Positions 26,450 through 34,216 of a stretch of 64,000 bases of DNA are shown here, one piece after another; the stretch's first letter is position 1, and each line of letters starts with the position of its first letter. Under the pieces are notes generated by a model. The model was not told the DNA's origin, did no database searches, and saw only the letters and a list, made by a program, of their open reading frames with translations. The DNA is from Mycolicibacterium sp. YH-1 (lineage in GTDB: Bacteria; Actinomycetota; Actinomycetes; Mycobacteriales; Mycobacteriaceae), in the NCBI RefSeq assembly GCF_022557175.1, contig NZ_CP092915.1, positions 6,386,001 to 6,450,000 of the forward strand. Reading direction: 5' to 3'. Made by a program: the position numbers and the translations under genes.

Positions 26450-26755
26450 CTAGCCATCGCCACGCTCCTGCCGGGTCGCCGCGATCGCGCGGTTGCGAGC
26501 GGCCTGACGACCGCATAGTCCTGCGTACAGTGAAGTCAGCACCCCGATCATGGCCCGCACCAGATCCTCAGTGCCCTCATCGGGATCGACTACCAGCACC
26601 CGAGTGCCTGCCCGCCCACGCCGCGCCCAGGCACTCAACCCCGAAGCGAGCCACCGTTCGCGATGCTCCACGACCACCACCGTCGCAGACGAGTCCGACA
26701 AGACCCGGCCTAGCTTGGGCCGTGCGTCATTGCGCCTGGACTCCACCTCGCCCAA
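26450..26755 (-). pseudogene. IS607-type serine recombinase (TnpA), C-terminal remnant
   Basis: The recognisable part begins near 26755 with EVESRRNDARPKLGRVLSDS, followed by ATVVVVEHRERWL, RVLVVDPDEGTEDLVRAMIG and VLTSLYAGLCGRQAARNRAI. This matches the second half of IS607-family serine recombinases. The N-terminal MerR-like DNA-binding region and the catalytic serine segment are absent, and the expected DRLARFG is changed to ERWLASG. The gene is therefore non-functional. It overlaps the tnpB start, as in intact IS607 elements. Confidence 0.82.
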
Positions 26756-26801
26756 GCAAAAAGACAGAATCGAACACGTTGAATCACAGAGACGTGAGCA
26801 A

Positions 26802-26832
26802 TCGGCCCCTTCCATCTGATGGAAGGGGCCGA
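26802..26832 (-). terminator. Strong intrinsic terminator of the histidine phosphatase gene
   Basis: TCGGCCCCTTCCATC (26802-26816) and GATGGAAGGGGCCGA (26818-26832) form a perfect 15-bp stem around a single T, so the real loop is 3-5 nt. It lies 34 bp downstream of the histidine phosphatase stop (26866, minus strand). There is no clear U tract. Confidence 0.88.
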
Positions 26833-26865
26833 CTGTGCTCGTGCGGCTGGCAGCGTGTCGCTACA

Positions 26866-28392
26866 TCACGCGGCGTCGCTCTGGCTGCCGCTATCCGCTC
26901 CGCCGGCGGCGGCGTCAGACGACCCCGCGCCGCCCGAGGTGCCGGTGTTGCCGGCCTTGGCCTTGGCGACGAACTTCTTGGCCGCCTCCTGGAGCTTCTT
27001 GACCGAGGTCGCGACCGGGTCGCTGACATCCGTCACACCGTCCTGCGCACCCTGGCCGGGGGCATCGGAGCCCGTCGCGGGCACACCCGGTACGACCTTG
27101 TTGCCGTTGCTCAGATCGGTCGCGCCGTTGGACACCCCAGCCTCGGGCTCGACAACCTCGGTCTTGACGTCCTCGGTCTTGACCTTGACCGGCGTTACCT
27201 CGGGCTCGGCGACTGCGTTCGACTTCCGAGCGGTGCTCGGCTCGGGGTCTGCCGCAACCTTCAGCGGCGCCGCGGACTCGGCGGCCGACTTGGCCGTCAG
27301 AGCATCGACTGCTGCCGGCGCGGGTGCGGGAGCCGGTGCGGGGAAGACCCGCTTGATCACCTGGTCCACCTCGTGGATGACCTTGGCGGTCACCGCGCGC
27401 TGGAACTTGATCATCGAGAACTTCGCCTCGGCGACACCCCGATTGATCGCCGTCGCAATCGTTGCGAAGTCCCTCGTGGCGAAGGCGGCGGAGATCTTCT
27501 GCGCGGTCGCGGCGAGCTGTCGGGTCAACGTGCGCACCTGAAGCTGCACCTCGTTGCCGAGTGTGGGCTCGGGGGCGAACTCCTTGCCGTTCCAGTTCAC
27601 CAGGGTCCAACCGTCCTCGTTGTTGCCCTCGATGACGACGTAATCGGTGTTGCCCAACTGAGCCGTCTGCAGCAGCTGGAGCTTCTCCATCACGGTGAGG
27701 TTCTTAACGTTCATCATCGTCCAGAACATGATGGTCCCGCCGTGCGCGAAGACGACGGCGTTCCGGTCGCCGTTGTCGTAGATGGTCTGCAGCGCACCGT
27801 CGACCCTGGCGTCGAACGAGTACCCGTTCTCGGTGGTGCCGGGCATGAACGTGCCCTTGTTGAACATGTCGACCGGGATCTGGGGGATGACGCCCGGGAA
27901 CGTCCATCCGATCGGGTACAGGCCGTACCCGCCCTGGGCGTTGGCCTCCGGGGTGCCCTCGAAGACACCGGCCGGAATCTCCTGCAGGCCGTCGATCACA
28001 TTGATGGGCAGGCCCAGGTACTGCGACATCGGCGTGGCCGTGAGCTGCGTCCGCACCATCGTCGACGCGTAGATGCCGTCGTAGTTGTTATCGCCCAGCT
28101 TGGCGGCGATATCCCGTGCCTGCTGCTGGCCCAGCGCGGTCAGCACCGGACCGGGTGTCGTCGTGTCGATCAGGCCCGAGGCGTTGCCGGCTGACTCGCC
28201 GTGCCGCACGAACGTCACCCTCATCAGCTCGGCTGCGGTGGCGGGGATGGCGGCCCCGAAGAGGAGCGCACACGAGGCCAGGGCGATACCGAAGAATTTC
28301 CACACCGCGGATCGACGCCGCAGGCCGACGTCGAGGGCTCTCGATCGAGCCGGCGGACCCGCTGTTGCGTCGGGGTGAGAAGGATCGTTCAT
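26866..28392 (-). CDS. Exported histidine phosphatase (phosphoglycerate-mutase-like)
   Basis: 508 residues. An N-terminal cytosolic tail is followed by a hydrophobic signal (WKFFGIALASCALLFGAAIP) with cleavage after ATA near residue 53. The mature domain opens with RVTFVRHGESAGN (catalytic His in RHG) and has the second His in VVFAHGGTI near residue 218. This is a branch 1 histidine acid phosphatase. After residue about 370 comes a long Ala/Pro/Val/Glu-rich tail that looks like a cell-wall spanning or surface region. The gene is monocistronic and ends at a perfect terminator. Substrate unknown. Confidence 0.88.
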   Translation of the reverse strand: MNDPSHPDATAGPPARSRALDVGLRRRSAVWKFFGIALASCALLFGAAIPATAAELMRVTFVRHGESAGNASGLIDTTTPGPVLTALGQQQARDIAAKLGDNNYDGIYASTMVRTQLTATPMSQYLGLPINVIDGLQEIPAGVFEGTPEANAQGGYGLYPIGWTFPGVIPQIPVDMFNKGTFMPGTTENGYSFDARVDGALQTIYDNGDRNAVVFAHGGTIMFWTMMNVKNLTVMEKLQLLQTAQLGNTDYVVIEGNNEDGWTLVNWNGKEFAPEPTLGNEVQLQVRTLTRQLAATAQKISAAFATRDFATIATAINRGVAEAKFSMIKFQRAVTAKVIHEVDQVIKRVFPAPAPAPAPAAVDALTAKSAAESAAPLKVAADPEPSTARKSNAVAEPEVTPVKVKTEDVKTEVVEPEAGVSNGATDLSNGNKVVPGVPATGSDAPGQGAQDGVTDVSDPVATSVKKLQEAAKKFVAKAKAGNTGTSGGAGSSDAAAGGADSGSQSDAA

Positions 28393-28547
28393 TGAACACT
28401 TCCTGTTCGTTCGGGCGGACAGCTGACAGTGAACTCACAGGAGCCCGCAAACAAGCGGCAGTCTCGTTCACTGAGACTTGTGTTTGCTGGCGATACCGAA
28501 TACCTAGTCGCGGAAATAGCGCGGTGCCGCGCGCTGTTGCGGGGTAG

Positions 28548-28970
28548 ATGACTGAGCCAACCGAACTGAGCCCCACCGACTGGGTCCGCGAGCAGACCGA
28601 ACGCATCCTGGCCCAAGGCACCACCGACGGGGTCGAGGTTCTAGACCGCCCGATCGTCCTGTTCACCACGACCGGCGCGAAGTCCGGGAAGAAGCGCTAC
28701 GTACCCCTCATGCGTGTCGAGGAGGACGGCCGCTATGCCATGGTCGCGTCCAAGGGTGGCGATCCGGCGCATCCGTCCTGGTACCACAACGTGCAGGCGC
28801 ATCCCTCTGTGACGGTGCAGGACGGCGACAAGGTGGCCACGCTCACCGCCCGTGAACTCGAGGGCGCCGAGCGCGAGCACTGGTGGGAGCTGGCGGTCGC
28901 GGCCTATCCGCCATACGCCGACTATCAGGTGAAGACCACGCGGTTGATTCCGGTGTTCGTCCTGGAGTGA
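28548..28970 (+). CDS. Deazaflavin (F420)-dependent nitroreductase-family protein
   Basis: 140 residues of the Ddn-type fold, which is characteristic of mycobacteria and related actinobacteria. Conserved parts are RPIVLFTTTGAKSGKKRYVPL, MVASKGGDPAHPSWYHNVQA and a final YQVKTTRLIPVFVLE. The family uses reduced F420 to reduce quinones, nitro compounds and enones. It is divergent from the histidine phosphatase and ends exactly next to the convergent GGDEF protein gene (stop 28970, stop 28971). Confidence 0.9.
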   Translation: MTEPTELSPTDWVREQTERILAQGTTDGVEVLDRPIVLFTTTGAKSGKKRYVPLMRVEEDGRYAMVASKGGDPAHPSWYHNVQAHPSVTVQDGDKVATLTARELEGAEREHWWELAVAAYPPYADYQVKTTRLIPVFVLE

Positions 28971-30095
28971 TCAGCCGGTTTCCCACCCGGGTTCACTGCT
29001 GGGCTCCTCGAGGACGGTAAGCGCTGGGTCGATGGCCGTACGCGTCTGATTGCCACCGGCGCGACGCGCTTCGAACATGGCCGTCTGCGCAACGGTGAGG
29101 AGTTCCTCCATGACGTCATGGGAGGGCAGGGCGGCCAGCGGAGCCAGTGGCGTACACACCACCCCGACGCTGGCTGTGACACCCGTGTGCGCGCCGGCGA
29201 CTCCCCCACGGATGCGCTCTGCCAGTGGGTGAGGGTCGGCCTGGGTGAACAGATCGGCAACCCAGAACTCGGAATCGCTGGGATGGGCTATGACAGCGCC
29301 GCGGCGAGCCGTCTCGCGCAGGGACCGGGCGATCGCCACCCGCACACGGATAGCTCGGGCCGCACCGTGCATATCGGCCAACAGCGCGTGGTTGTCGAGG
29401 TTGACGACGACCACGACCAGACGCCGGTCATCGTTGCGACTTCGGGCACCGATGAGAGTGGCGACCTGCTCGTAGAAACCGTCGCGAGTGAACAGTCCGG
29501 TGACCGGTTCCAGGTCGCCGTGGATGGTGTCGTTGGCGATGAGGCGGATGACCAACCGGCTCGCGAACACGGCAAAACCGTTGACGAGCACGACCAGCAG
29601 AGCCGTCGCCAGTGCCACCGACACGTCGTCCTCGGCCAACTGCACCGCCAGGTACACGATGACCCCGGCGCCGACGGCCCAGATGAACGCCAGCAGCCTC
29701 ATCGAATGGAGGAGGGCGACCAACGACCCGAGCGCCGCGTACGCCGTGGCCCCCAATATGCCCACCACAGGCGACGACACCATGACGCATGACACCGCGA
29801 TACACACGGTCCCCACAACCGCGGTTGCCTGTGAGACGCGACGACTCGGCCATTTGGGTCGCAGCCACACCCATGCCATCACGACACAGCAGGCCGCCAC
29901 GACGATCTGGGCGACGCGGCCACCCACACTGTGTGGACCCAAGACTCCGAACGACAGAATCACGCTGATCACGCCGAGTCCGAAGATGCTGCCGGCAATC
30001 GCTCGACTGGTACGGCGCTGCAGGTCGTGCGACGCCAGGTAGGCGGTCAGCCAGTAGTAATGATCGCCCCCGCGCCGCCAATCACGCGCGCCCAT
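28971..30095 (-). CDS. Membrane protein with degenerate GGDEF domain
   Basis: 374 residues. About six hydrophobic helices lie between residues 30 and 195 (ISVILSFGVLG, IVVAACCVVMAWVWL, AVVGTVCIAVSCVMV, ALLVVLVNGFAVFA). A GGDEF-like domain follows, opening with DLEPVTGLFTRDGFYEQVAT. The active-site GGDEF loop is replaced by HPSDSEFWVADL, so diguanylate cyclase activity is unlikely. No RxxD inhibitory site is visible at the usual position. ATG 30095 is preferred to the GTG at 30098. Likely role: a signalling or GTP-binding receptor in the membrane. Confidence 0.8.
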   Translation of the reverse strand: MGARDWRRGGDHYYWLTAYLASHDLQRRTSRAIAGSIFGLGVISVILSFGVLGPHSVGGRVAQIVVAACCVVMAWVWLRPKWPSRRVSQATAVVGTVCIAVSCVMVSSPVVGILGATAYAALGSLVALLHSMRLLAFIWAVGAGVIVYLAVQLAEDDVSVALATALLVVLVNGFAVFASRLVIRLIANDTIHGDLEPVTGLFTRDGFYEQVATLIGARSRNDDRRLVVVVVNLDNHALLADMHGAARAIRVRVAIARSLRETARRGAVIAHPSDSEFWVADLFTQADPHPLAERIRGGVAGAHTGVTASVGVVCTPLAPLAALPSHDVMEELLTVAQTAMFEARRAGGNQTRTAIDPALTVLEEPSSEPGWETG

Positions 30096-30385
30096 CACGC
30101 GCCGCTACCGCCACTCATTGCTGAAACAGTACAAGTTGACGGCCGCCTGGCACGTCCGACGGGCCGATGCTGCGCAGTCTCGTTCGACACACCAAACTTC
30201 TCATCAGACCTGCGTCGAACCACTTTGGAGCACTGCATGATCCCCGGCCCTATGACGCTGAGAACTAGGCACGCGTCGTCAGCGCGTCGGGATCTGATTC
30301 AGTGGCTCGGCCTCGGGGCTTGGGATCTGTTGTCCGGATGCCGTAGCGGCCCGGGGTCCGAGTGTGACGCTACATTTGCCTGACG

Positions 30386-31294
30386 ATGGAACTACATCAA
30401 CTGCAGTGCTTCATCGCCGTAGCTGAGGAGGGCACCTTCACCGCGGCCGGGCTGCGGCTACATCTCGCGCAGTCCGGCGTCAGCGCGCACGTCAAGGCGC
30501 TGGAGCGTGAGGTCGGGCAGCAACTGTTCGAGCGTCATCCCCGCGCAGTAAAGCTGACCGCGGCCGGCTACGCGTTGCTGCCGCACGTGCGCGCGGCGAT
30601 GGACGCTCTCGCCGCCGGCCGCGCCTCGATCGACGGGCTCACCGGCCTGCTACACGGCCACGTGGCGATCGGGACGATCACCTCCATCTCACCGCGCAGC
30701 ATCGACCTTCCCGATCTGCTCGCATCGTTTCACCGCAAGCATCCCGGCGTGGACCTGTCCCTGGTGGAGGACACCGCTGCGATGCTGACGCAACGGATCT
30801 CCGACGGACTTCTGGACGTGGCATTCACCAGCCTTACCGAAGAAACCGCACGCGGAATGCACGTCCGCGAACTGCATCGGGAGACGGTGATCGCGATCTT
30901 CCCGCCGTCGGCGGTTCCCCCGCGCGACGACGAGGTCTCGTTGAGCGAACTCGCCGGGCACACGTTGATCGCGCTGCCGGAGGGCTCGGGGCTGCGCTGG
31001 CAGCTCGATCGCGCCCTGCGGCGGGCCTCGGTCCGCGCTCGGATTGCTTTCGAGGCCAGCGACCCCGGTGTTCTCGTGGCTCTGGTCAAGGAGGGGCTCG
31101 GCGTCGGTTTGGTGCCCGAATCTGCGCTGACGCAGGGTGATGAACTTGTCGGGGTGCAGGTGTCCGACCTGCCTTCTGGCCGACTCGGCGTGGTATGGCG
31201 CGACGGCCGGCCGGCAAGTGCCGCCGCCACCGCCTTCGTCGAACACGCTACGTCCATGTACGCCAAACATGTTGGACAACAAAAGAAGTCCTGA
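30386..31294 (+). CDS. LysR-family transcriptional regulator
   Basis: 302 residues. N-terminal helix-turn-helix LHQLQCFIAVAEEGTFTAAG, RLHLAQSGVSAHVKALEREV and a C-terminal periplasmic-binding-like effector domain (HPGVDLSLVEDTAAMLTQRI, LVKEGLGVGLVPESAL). It is divergent from the GGDEF gene and convergent with the UbiX gene. The 290 bp between 30096 and 30385 hold no gene; no strong palindrome was found there. Targets are unknown. The nearest metabolic candidate is the UbiD/UbiX operon, but that operon has its own upstream region. Confidence 0.88.
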   Translation: MELHQLQCFIAVAEEGTFTAAGLRLHLAQSGVSAHVKALEREVGQQLFERHPRAVKLTAAGYALLPHVRAAMDALAAGRASIDGLTGLLHGHVAIGTITSISPRSIDLPDLLASFHRKHPGVDLSLVEDTAAMLTQRISDGLLDVAFTSLTEETARGMHVRELHRETVIAIFPPSAVPPRDDEVSLSELAGHTLIALPEGSGLRWQLDRALRRASVRARIAFEASDPGVLVALVKEGLGVGLVPESALTQGDELVGVQVSDLPSGRLGVVWRDGRPASAAATAFVEHATSMYAKHVGQQKKS

Positions 31295-31313
31295 GCCCTC
31301 TGGGAACGTTGAG

Positions 31314-31925
31314 CTACCCGAGACGCGCCACCCGCTCCTTACGCGCGGCGTCCATGCCGCGCCAGCGTCTCGCTTGAGGGGCGTCGAGACCCACCTGGTC
31401 GAGAATGCGGACAACGACGTGATCGACGATGTCGGCGATCGACTGGGGATGGTTGTAGAAGGCGGGCATCGGTGGCACGATGCGAGCCCCCATCCGACTC
31501 AGCGCAAGCATGTTCTCCAGGTGGATGGTGTTCAGCGGCGTCTCGCGTGGCACGAGAATCAACCGCCGCCCCTCCTTGAGCACCACGTCCGCGGCGCGGC
31601 AGATCAGGTTGTCGGCCACCCCGTAACGAATGGCCGACAACGTCCGCATACTGCAGGGCACCACGATCATCCCCGCCGTCCGGAAGGATCCCGACGAGAT
31701 GGCCGCACCCTGTTCACCCAGCTTGTAGGTGACATCGGCCAGGGCGGCGACCTCACGGACGGTGTAGGGCGTCTCCACCTCGATATTCGACCGGGCCCAT
31801 GTGCTCATCACCAAATGAGTTTCAACCGTCGCCATTTCGCGCAGCGTCTCTAGTAGGCGCACCGCGAACGGCGCGCCGCTGGCTCCGCTGATCCCCACGA
31901 TGATGCGGGTTTGTGTATCAGTCAT
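31314..31925 (-). CDS. ubiX: UbiX-type flavin prenyltransferase
   Basis: 203 residues. [20 protein letters not shown] at the N-terminus is the UbiX/Pad1 FMN-binding loop. [20 protein letters not shown] and [20 protein letters not shown] are also family signatures. It makes prenylated FMN, the cofactor required by UbiD decarboxylases, and the UbiD gene is two genes upstream in the same operon. ATG 31925 overlaps the preceding stop by 8 bp. The order ubiD-PNPOx-ubiX points to a dedicated decarboxylation system. Confidence 0.93.
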   Translation of the reverse strand: MTDTQTRIIVGISGASGAPFAVRLLETLREMATVETHLVMSTWARSNIEVETPYTVREVAALADVTYKLGEQGAAISSGSFRTAGMIVVPCSMRTLSAIRYGVADNLICRAADVVLKEGRRLILVPRETPLNTIHLENMLALSRMGARIVPPMPAFYNHPQSIADIVDHVVVRILDQVGLDAPQARRWRGMDAARKERVARLG

Positions 31926-32394
31926 GACGGTCCTTGTCTTCTTTGCGCAGTGCCGTGAGCCGTTCGAACATCGCGGCACTCCTGGGCCAGTCCTCCCGCG
32001 TGGAGAGCTCGGCCGAGGTTCGAAATGACAAGGGCTGAATCGGTATTCCGATGTCGTCGCGCTTGTGCTCCAGGACGCTGAATTCACAGCCGAGAATGCC
32101 CCGCCCGTCCAGCGAGGCAACCACGCGCAGCTTCAGGTGATGGCAGGTGGTGCCGTTGACCGCGATCAGACCGGCGGTACCGGTGCGCCGGAGGTTGGCA
32201 CGGGTCCGCGGGCTGGCAACCACGGCGAACAATGTCTGACCATTCGCGCTGGGCTCGAGCTCCGAACGCGACAGCAGTGCACTGTGCGGATACCCGCCGG
32301 TGTCGACAGTCAGGAACACGAACGCCTGCTCCTGTGCATCCACATCGGGGAAACCGCGCAGCAACTCGGCCACCTCACCGGGCATCGTCAACAC
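31918..32394 (-). CDS. Pyridoxamine-5'-phosphate-oxidase-fold protein
   Basis: 158 residues with a split-barrel flavin/heme-binding fold. [20 protein letters not shown] and [20 protein letters not shown] are characteristic of PNPOx-like proteins. The start is GTG 32394, because GAGGAGG lies only 5 bp upstream; the ATG at 32385 is too far. It sits between ubiD and ubiX in an operon and overlaps ubiX. It might reduce or protect the flavin cofactor, but a third component is not an established part of UbiD systems. It may also be an unrelated hydrolase or reductase. Confidence 0.78.
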   Translation of the reverse strand: MLTMPGEVAELLRGFPDVDAQEQAFVFLTVDTGGYPHSALLSRSELEPSANGQTLFAVVASPRTRANLRRTGTAGLIAVNGTTCHHLKLRVVASLDGRGILGCEFSVLEHKRDDIGIPIQPLSFRTSAELSTREDWPRSAAMFERLTALRKEDKDRHD

Positions 32395-32426
32395 CGTTGC
32401 CTCCTCTCGAATCGTTTCTCCCGGCG

Positions 32427-33866
32427 TCAAAGCGGCAATGTCTCCTTCCAGCGGTGCCGAATCTCGGCCCGGTACGGTTCGTCGAATCGGTTCGCCCGGG
32501 GGTAGGAGTCCTTCCACGCGAACGGCTTACACGCGTCGATCAAAACGATCCCCATCGACATGTCACCGGCTTCCCGCTTCGCCGGCGACAGCCGCGGGTC
32601 GATCGCCGTTGTCGGAGTGCGCAGCACCTGGATCGACTCTGCGGGATCGACACGGGTGAACAGCGCCCAAAGCACGTGGTTGATGTCGGTGATGTCGATG
32701 TCGTCGTCGACCACCACGAAATAGCGGTCCACGCCTCCGGTGCGTTTGCGGCCGGCCGCCGCCAGCAGGGCGTGCATCGCGTCACCCGCTCCGGACTGTT
32801 CGATCGAGATCACCATCATGAGCTGGCGCGCGTACGCCCAGACGCCCTTGATGTTCTGCACTCCAGAAGCCTCCAGATGATCCCAGGTGACAGATGCGGA
32901 GTACAGCGGCACTGCCTGATCGCCTGCCGGAACGGTCGGGATCATCGGCGGCGCACCGAGAATGATGGGTGAATCGCGATGCAGGATGCGCTGCACCCGC
33001 ACGACGGTCTCATCTCCGGCATGCGTGAAATAACCCGTCCACTCCCCGAACGGGCCTTCAGGTACCGATTCCTCCTCCACCGGCGGCATCTCACCCTCGA
33101 AGACGATCTCGGCATGGGCCGGAATCGGCAGCCCGGTGCCCGGCGCGGCGATGACTTCAACTCCGACCCCGCGCAGCCCACCGGCGACGTCGTATTCGCA
33201 CACCCCCGACGGCGCGGCGATGGCCGCGGCGGTGGTCAGGATGGGGTCGCACCCCACCACCACCGCGATGGGACAGGCCACACCGCGATCCCAATACTTC
33301 CTCGCGATCGCGAGGGCGTGACGATTGCCCAGCATCCACAGCGACAGCCGATCCTTACCCTGAACGCAGCCCCGGTACGTGCCGACGTTCACCCAGCCGG
33401 TGTCGGGGTCGCGGGTGATGACCATGCATGCGGTCCCGATGTAGCGGCCGCCGTCACCGTCGTGCCAGCGCGGCGTCGGGAACATCGTCAGATCGACGTC
33501 GTCGCCCTCGAGCACGTTCTCCAGCACAGAACCCGTCGAGACCTCCACGGGTGCAATCGGTTCGATACGTTTCCCGATGTCCTTCCAAGCTCGGACGATG
33601 TCCATGGCCGCGGTATCGGCGGGCAAGCCCAACGCCACCGCGCACCGTGGCACCGTCCCCATGAAGTTGGTGAAGACCCGATAACCCGACGGATATCCGG
33701 GAATGTCTTCGAAGAGCAGCGCCGGACCCTCCTTCTCGGCTGACAGCTCGGTGATGCAACCGATTTCGAGATCCCAATTGGCGCCCCTGATGGTCCGCAC
33801 CTCGTCATCGCCGAGCTTCTCAGTGAGCGTGTCGATGTAGTGCCGCAAGTCCCGGAAGACCGCCAT
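32427..33866 (-). CDS. ubiD: UbiD-family (de)carboxylase
   Basis: 479 residues, normal for the family. Starting at [20 protein letters not shown], it has [16 protein letters not shown], then a region [11 protein letters not shown], the metal/cofactor region [20 protein letters not shown], and [18 protein letters not shown] holding the conserved glutamates. The last third is the C-terminal UbiD dimerisation and lid domain. It uses prenylated FMN, supplied by the ubiX gene of the same operon, to decarboxylate an aromatic or alpha,beta-unsaturated acid. AAGGGG lies 9 bp before the ATG. It diverges from the amidase gene. Confidence 0.93.
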   Translation of the reverse strand: MAVFRDLRHYIDTLTEKLGDDEVRTIRGANWDLEIGCITELSAEKEGPALLFEDIPGYPSGYRVFTNFMGTVPRCAVALGLPADTAAMDIVRAWKDIGKRIEPIAPVEVSTGSVLENVLEGDDVDLTMFPTPRWHDGDGGRYIGTACMVITRDPDTGWVNVGTYRGCVQGKDRLSLWMLGNRHALAIARKYWDRGVACPIAVVVGCDPILTTAAAIAAPSGVCEYDVAGGLRGVGVEVIAAPGTGLPIPAHAEIVFEGEMPPVEEESVPEGPFGEWTGYFTHAGDETVVRVQRILHRDSPIILGAPPMIPTVPAGDQAVPLYSASVTWDHLEASGVQNIKGVWAYARQLMMVISIEQSGAGDAMHALLAAAGRKRTGGVDRYFVVVDDDIDITDINHVLWALFTRVDPAESIQVLRTPTTAIDPRLSPAKREAGDMSMGIVLIDACKPFAWKDSYPRANRFDEPYRAEIRHRWKETLPL

Positions 33867-33984
33867 GTCGCTTAACCCCTTGCATCCGATGATGTTCCGA
33901 ATCTGGACCCGGCCGCCGCGATCCGGCGGACCTGTCCCACACGTCCACTTTGCGCCCAAGAAACCCATATGTCCAATAGCTAGT

Positions 33985-34015
33985 CCATCTGATTGCCATC
34001 TGAATTTCGGATGGC
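33985..34015. promoter_or_regulatory. Candidate operator between ubiD and amidase
   Basis: CCATCTGA occurs at 33985-33992 and 33996-34003, 11 bp apart (one turn), and GCCATC (33995-34000) is matched by GATGGC (34010-34015) as an inverted repeat. This is the strongest repeat in the 350-bp gap between the divergent operons (33867-34216). Binding is inferred only from symmetry and position. Confidence 0.45.
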
Positions 34016-34216
34016 GTGGAGGTGTCGTCCGCTCGACAAATTCCCTCGAGTGCCAACCGGTCCGACGCCCGGGAGCGGGTACGGTGGTTGCCGGCCGCCG
34101 AGTGTGGTTCCGGCGAAATCCACTGCGGTGCAGGCCGGTACGATCCCTCGGCACCCTTGGCCGCTATCAAGCCATTGGCGATATCCATCCAAGCCAAGGC
34201 TCTCGAGGAGGTACGT

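Larger units (their letters stand above)
23644..26463 (-). pseudogene. tnpB: TnpB RNA-guided nuclease gene, split by an insertion sequence
   Basis: The 5' part runs from 26463 (GTG; ATG at 26457) down to 25767 and the 3' part from 24440 to 23644. The IS at 24446-25766 lies between them. Joining the parts and dropping one 5-bp repeat gives 1488 bp from ATG 26457, exactly 496 codons with no internal stop. The joined protein has an N-terminal domain (RFALDPTPSQARALASHAGG), the first RuvC Asp in [16 protein letters not shown], Glu in VVVVETLS, a zinc ribbon CSACGRR...CDGCG and the last Asp in IDRDLGAAINLA. The IS sits 3-4 codons after the first catalytic Asp, so no active nuclease can be made from either part. 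Its start overlaps the recombinase fragment, as is normal for IS607. Confidence 0.92.

Noticed and set aside
26530..28194. Long plus-strand open frame opposite the histidine phosphatase
   Set aside because: High G+C gives long antisense frames; the minus-strand protein has clear catalytic motifs and this one does not.
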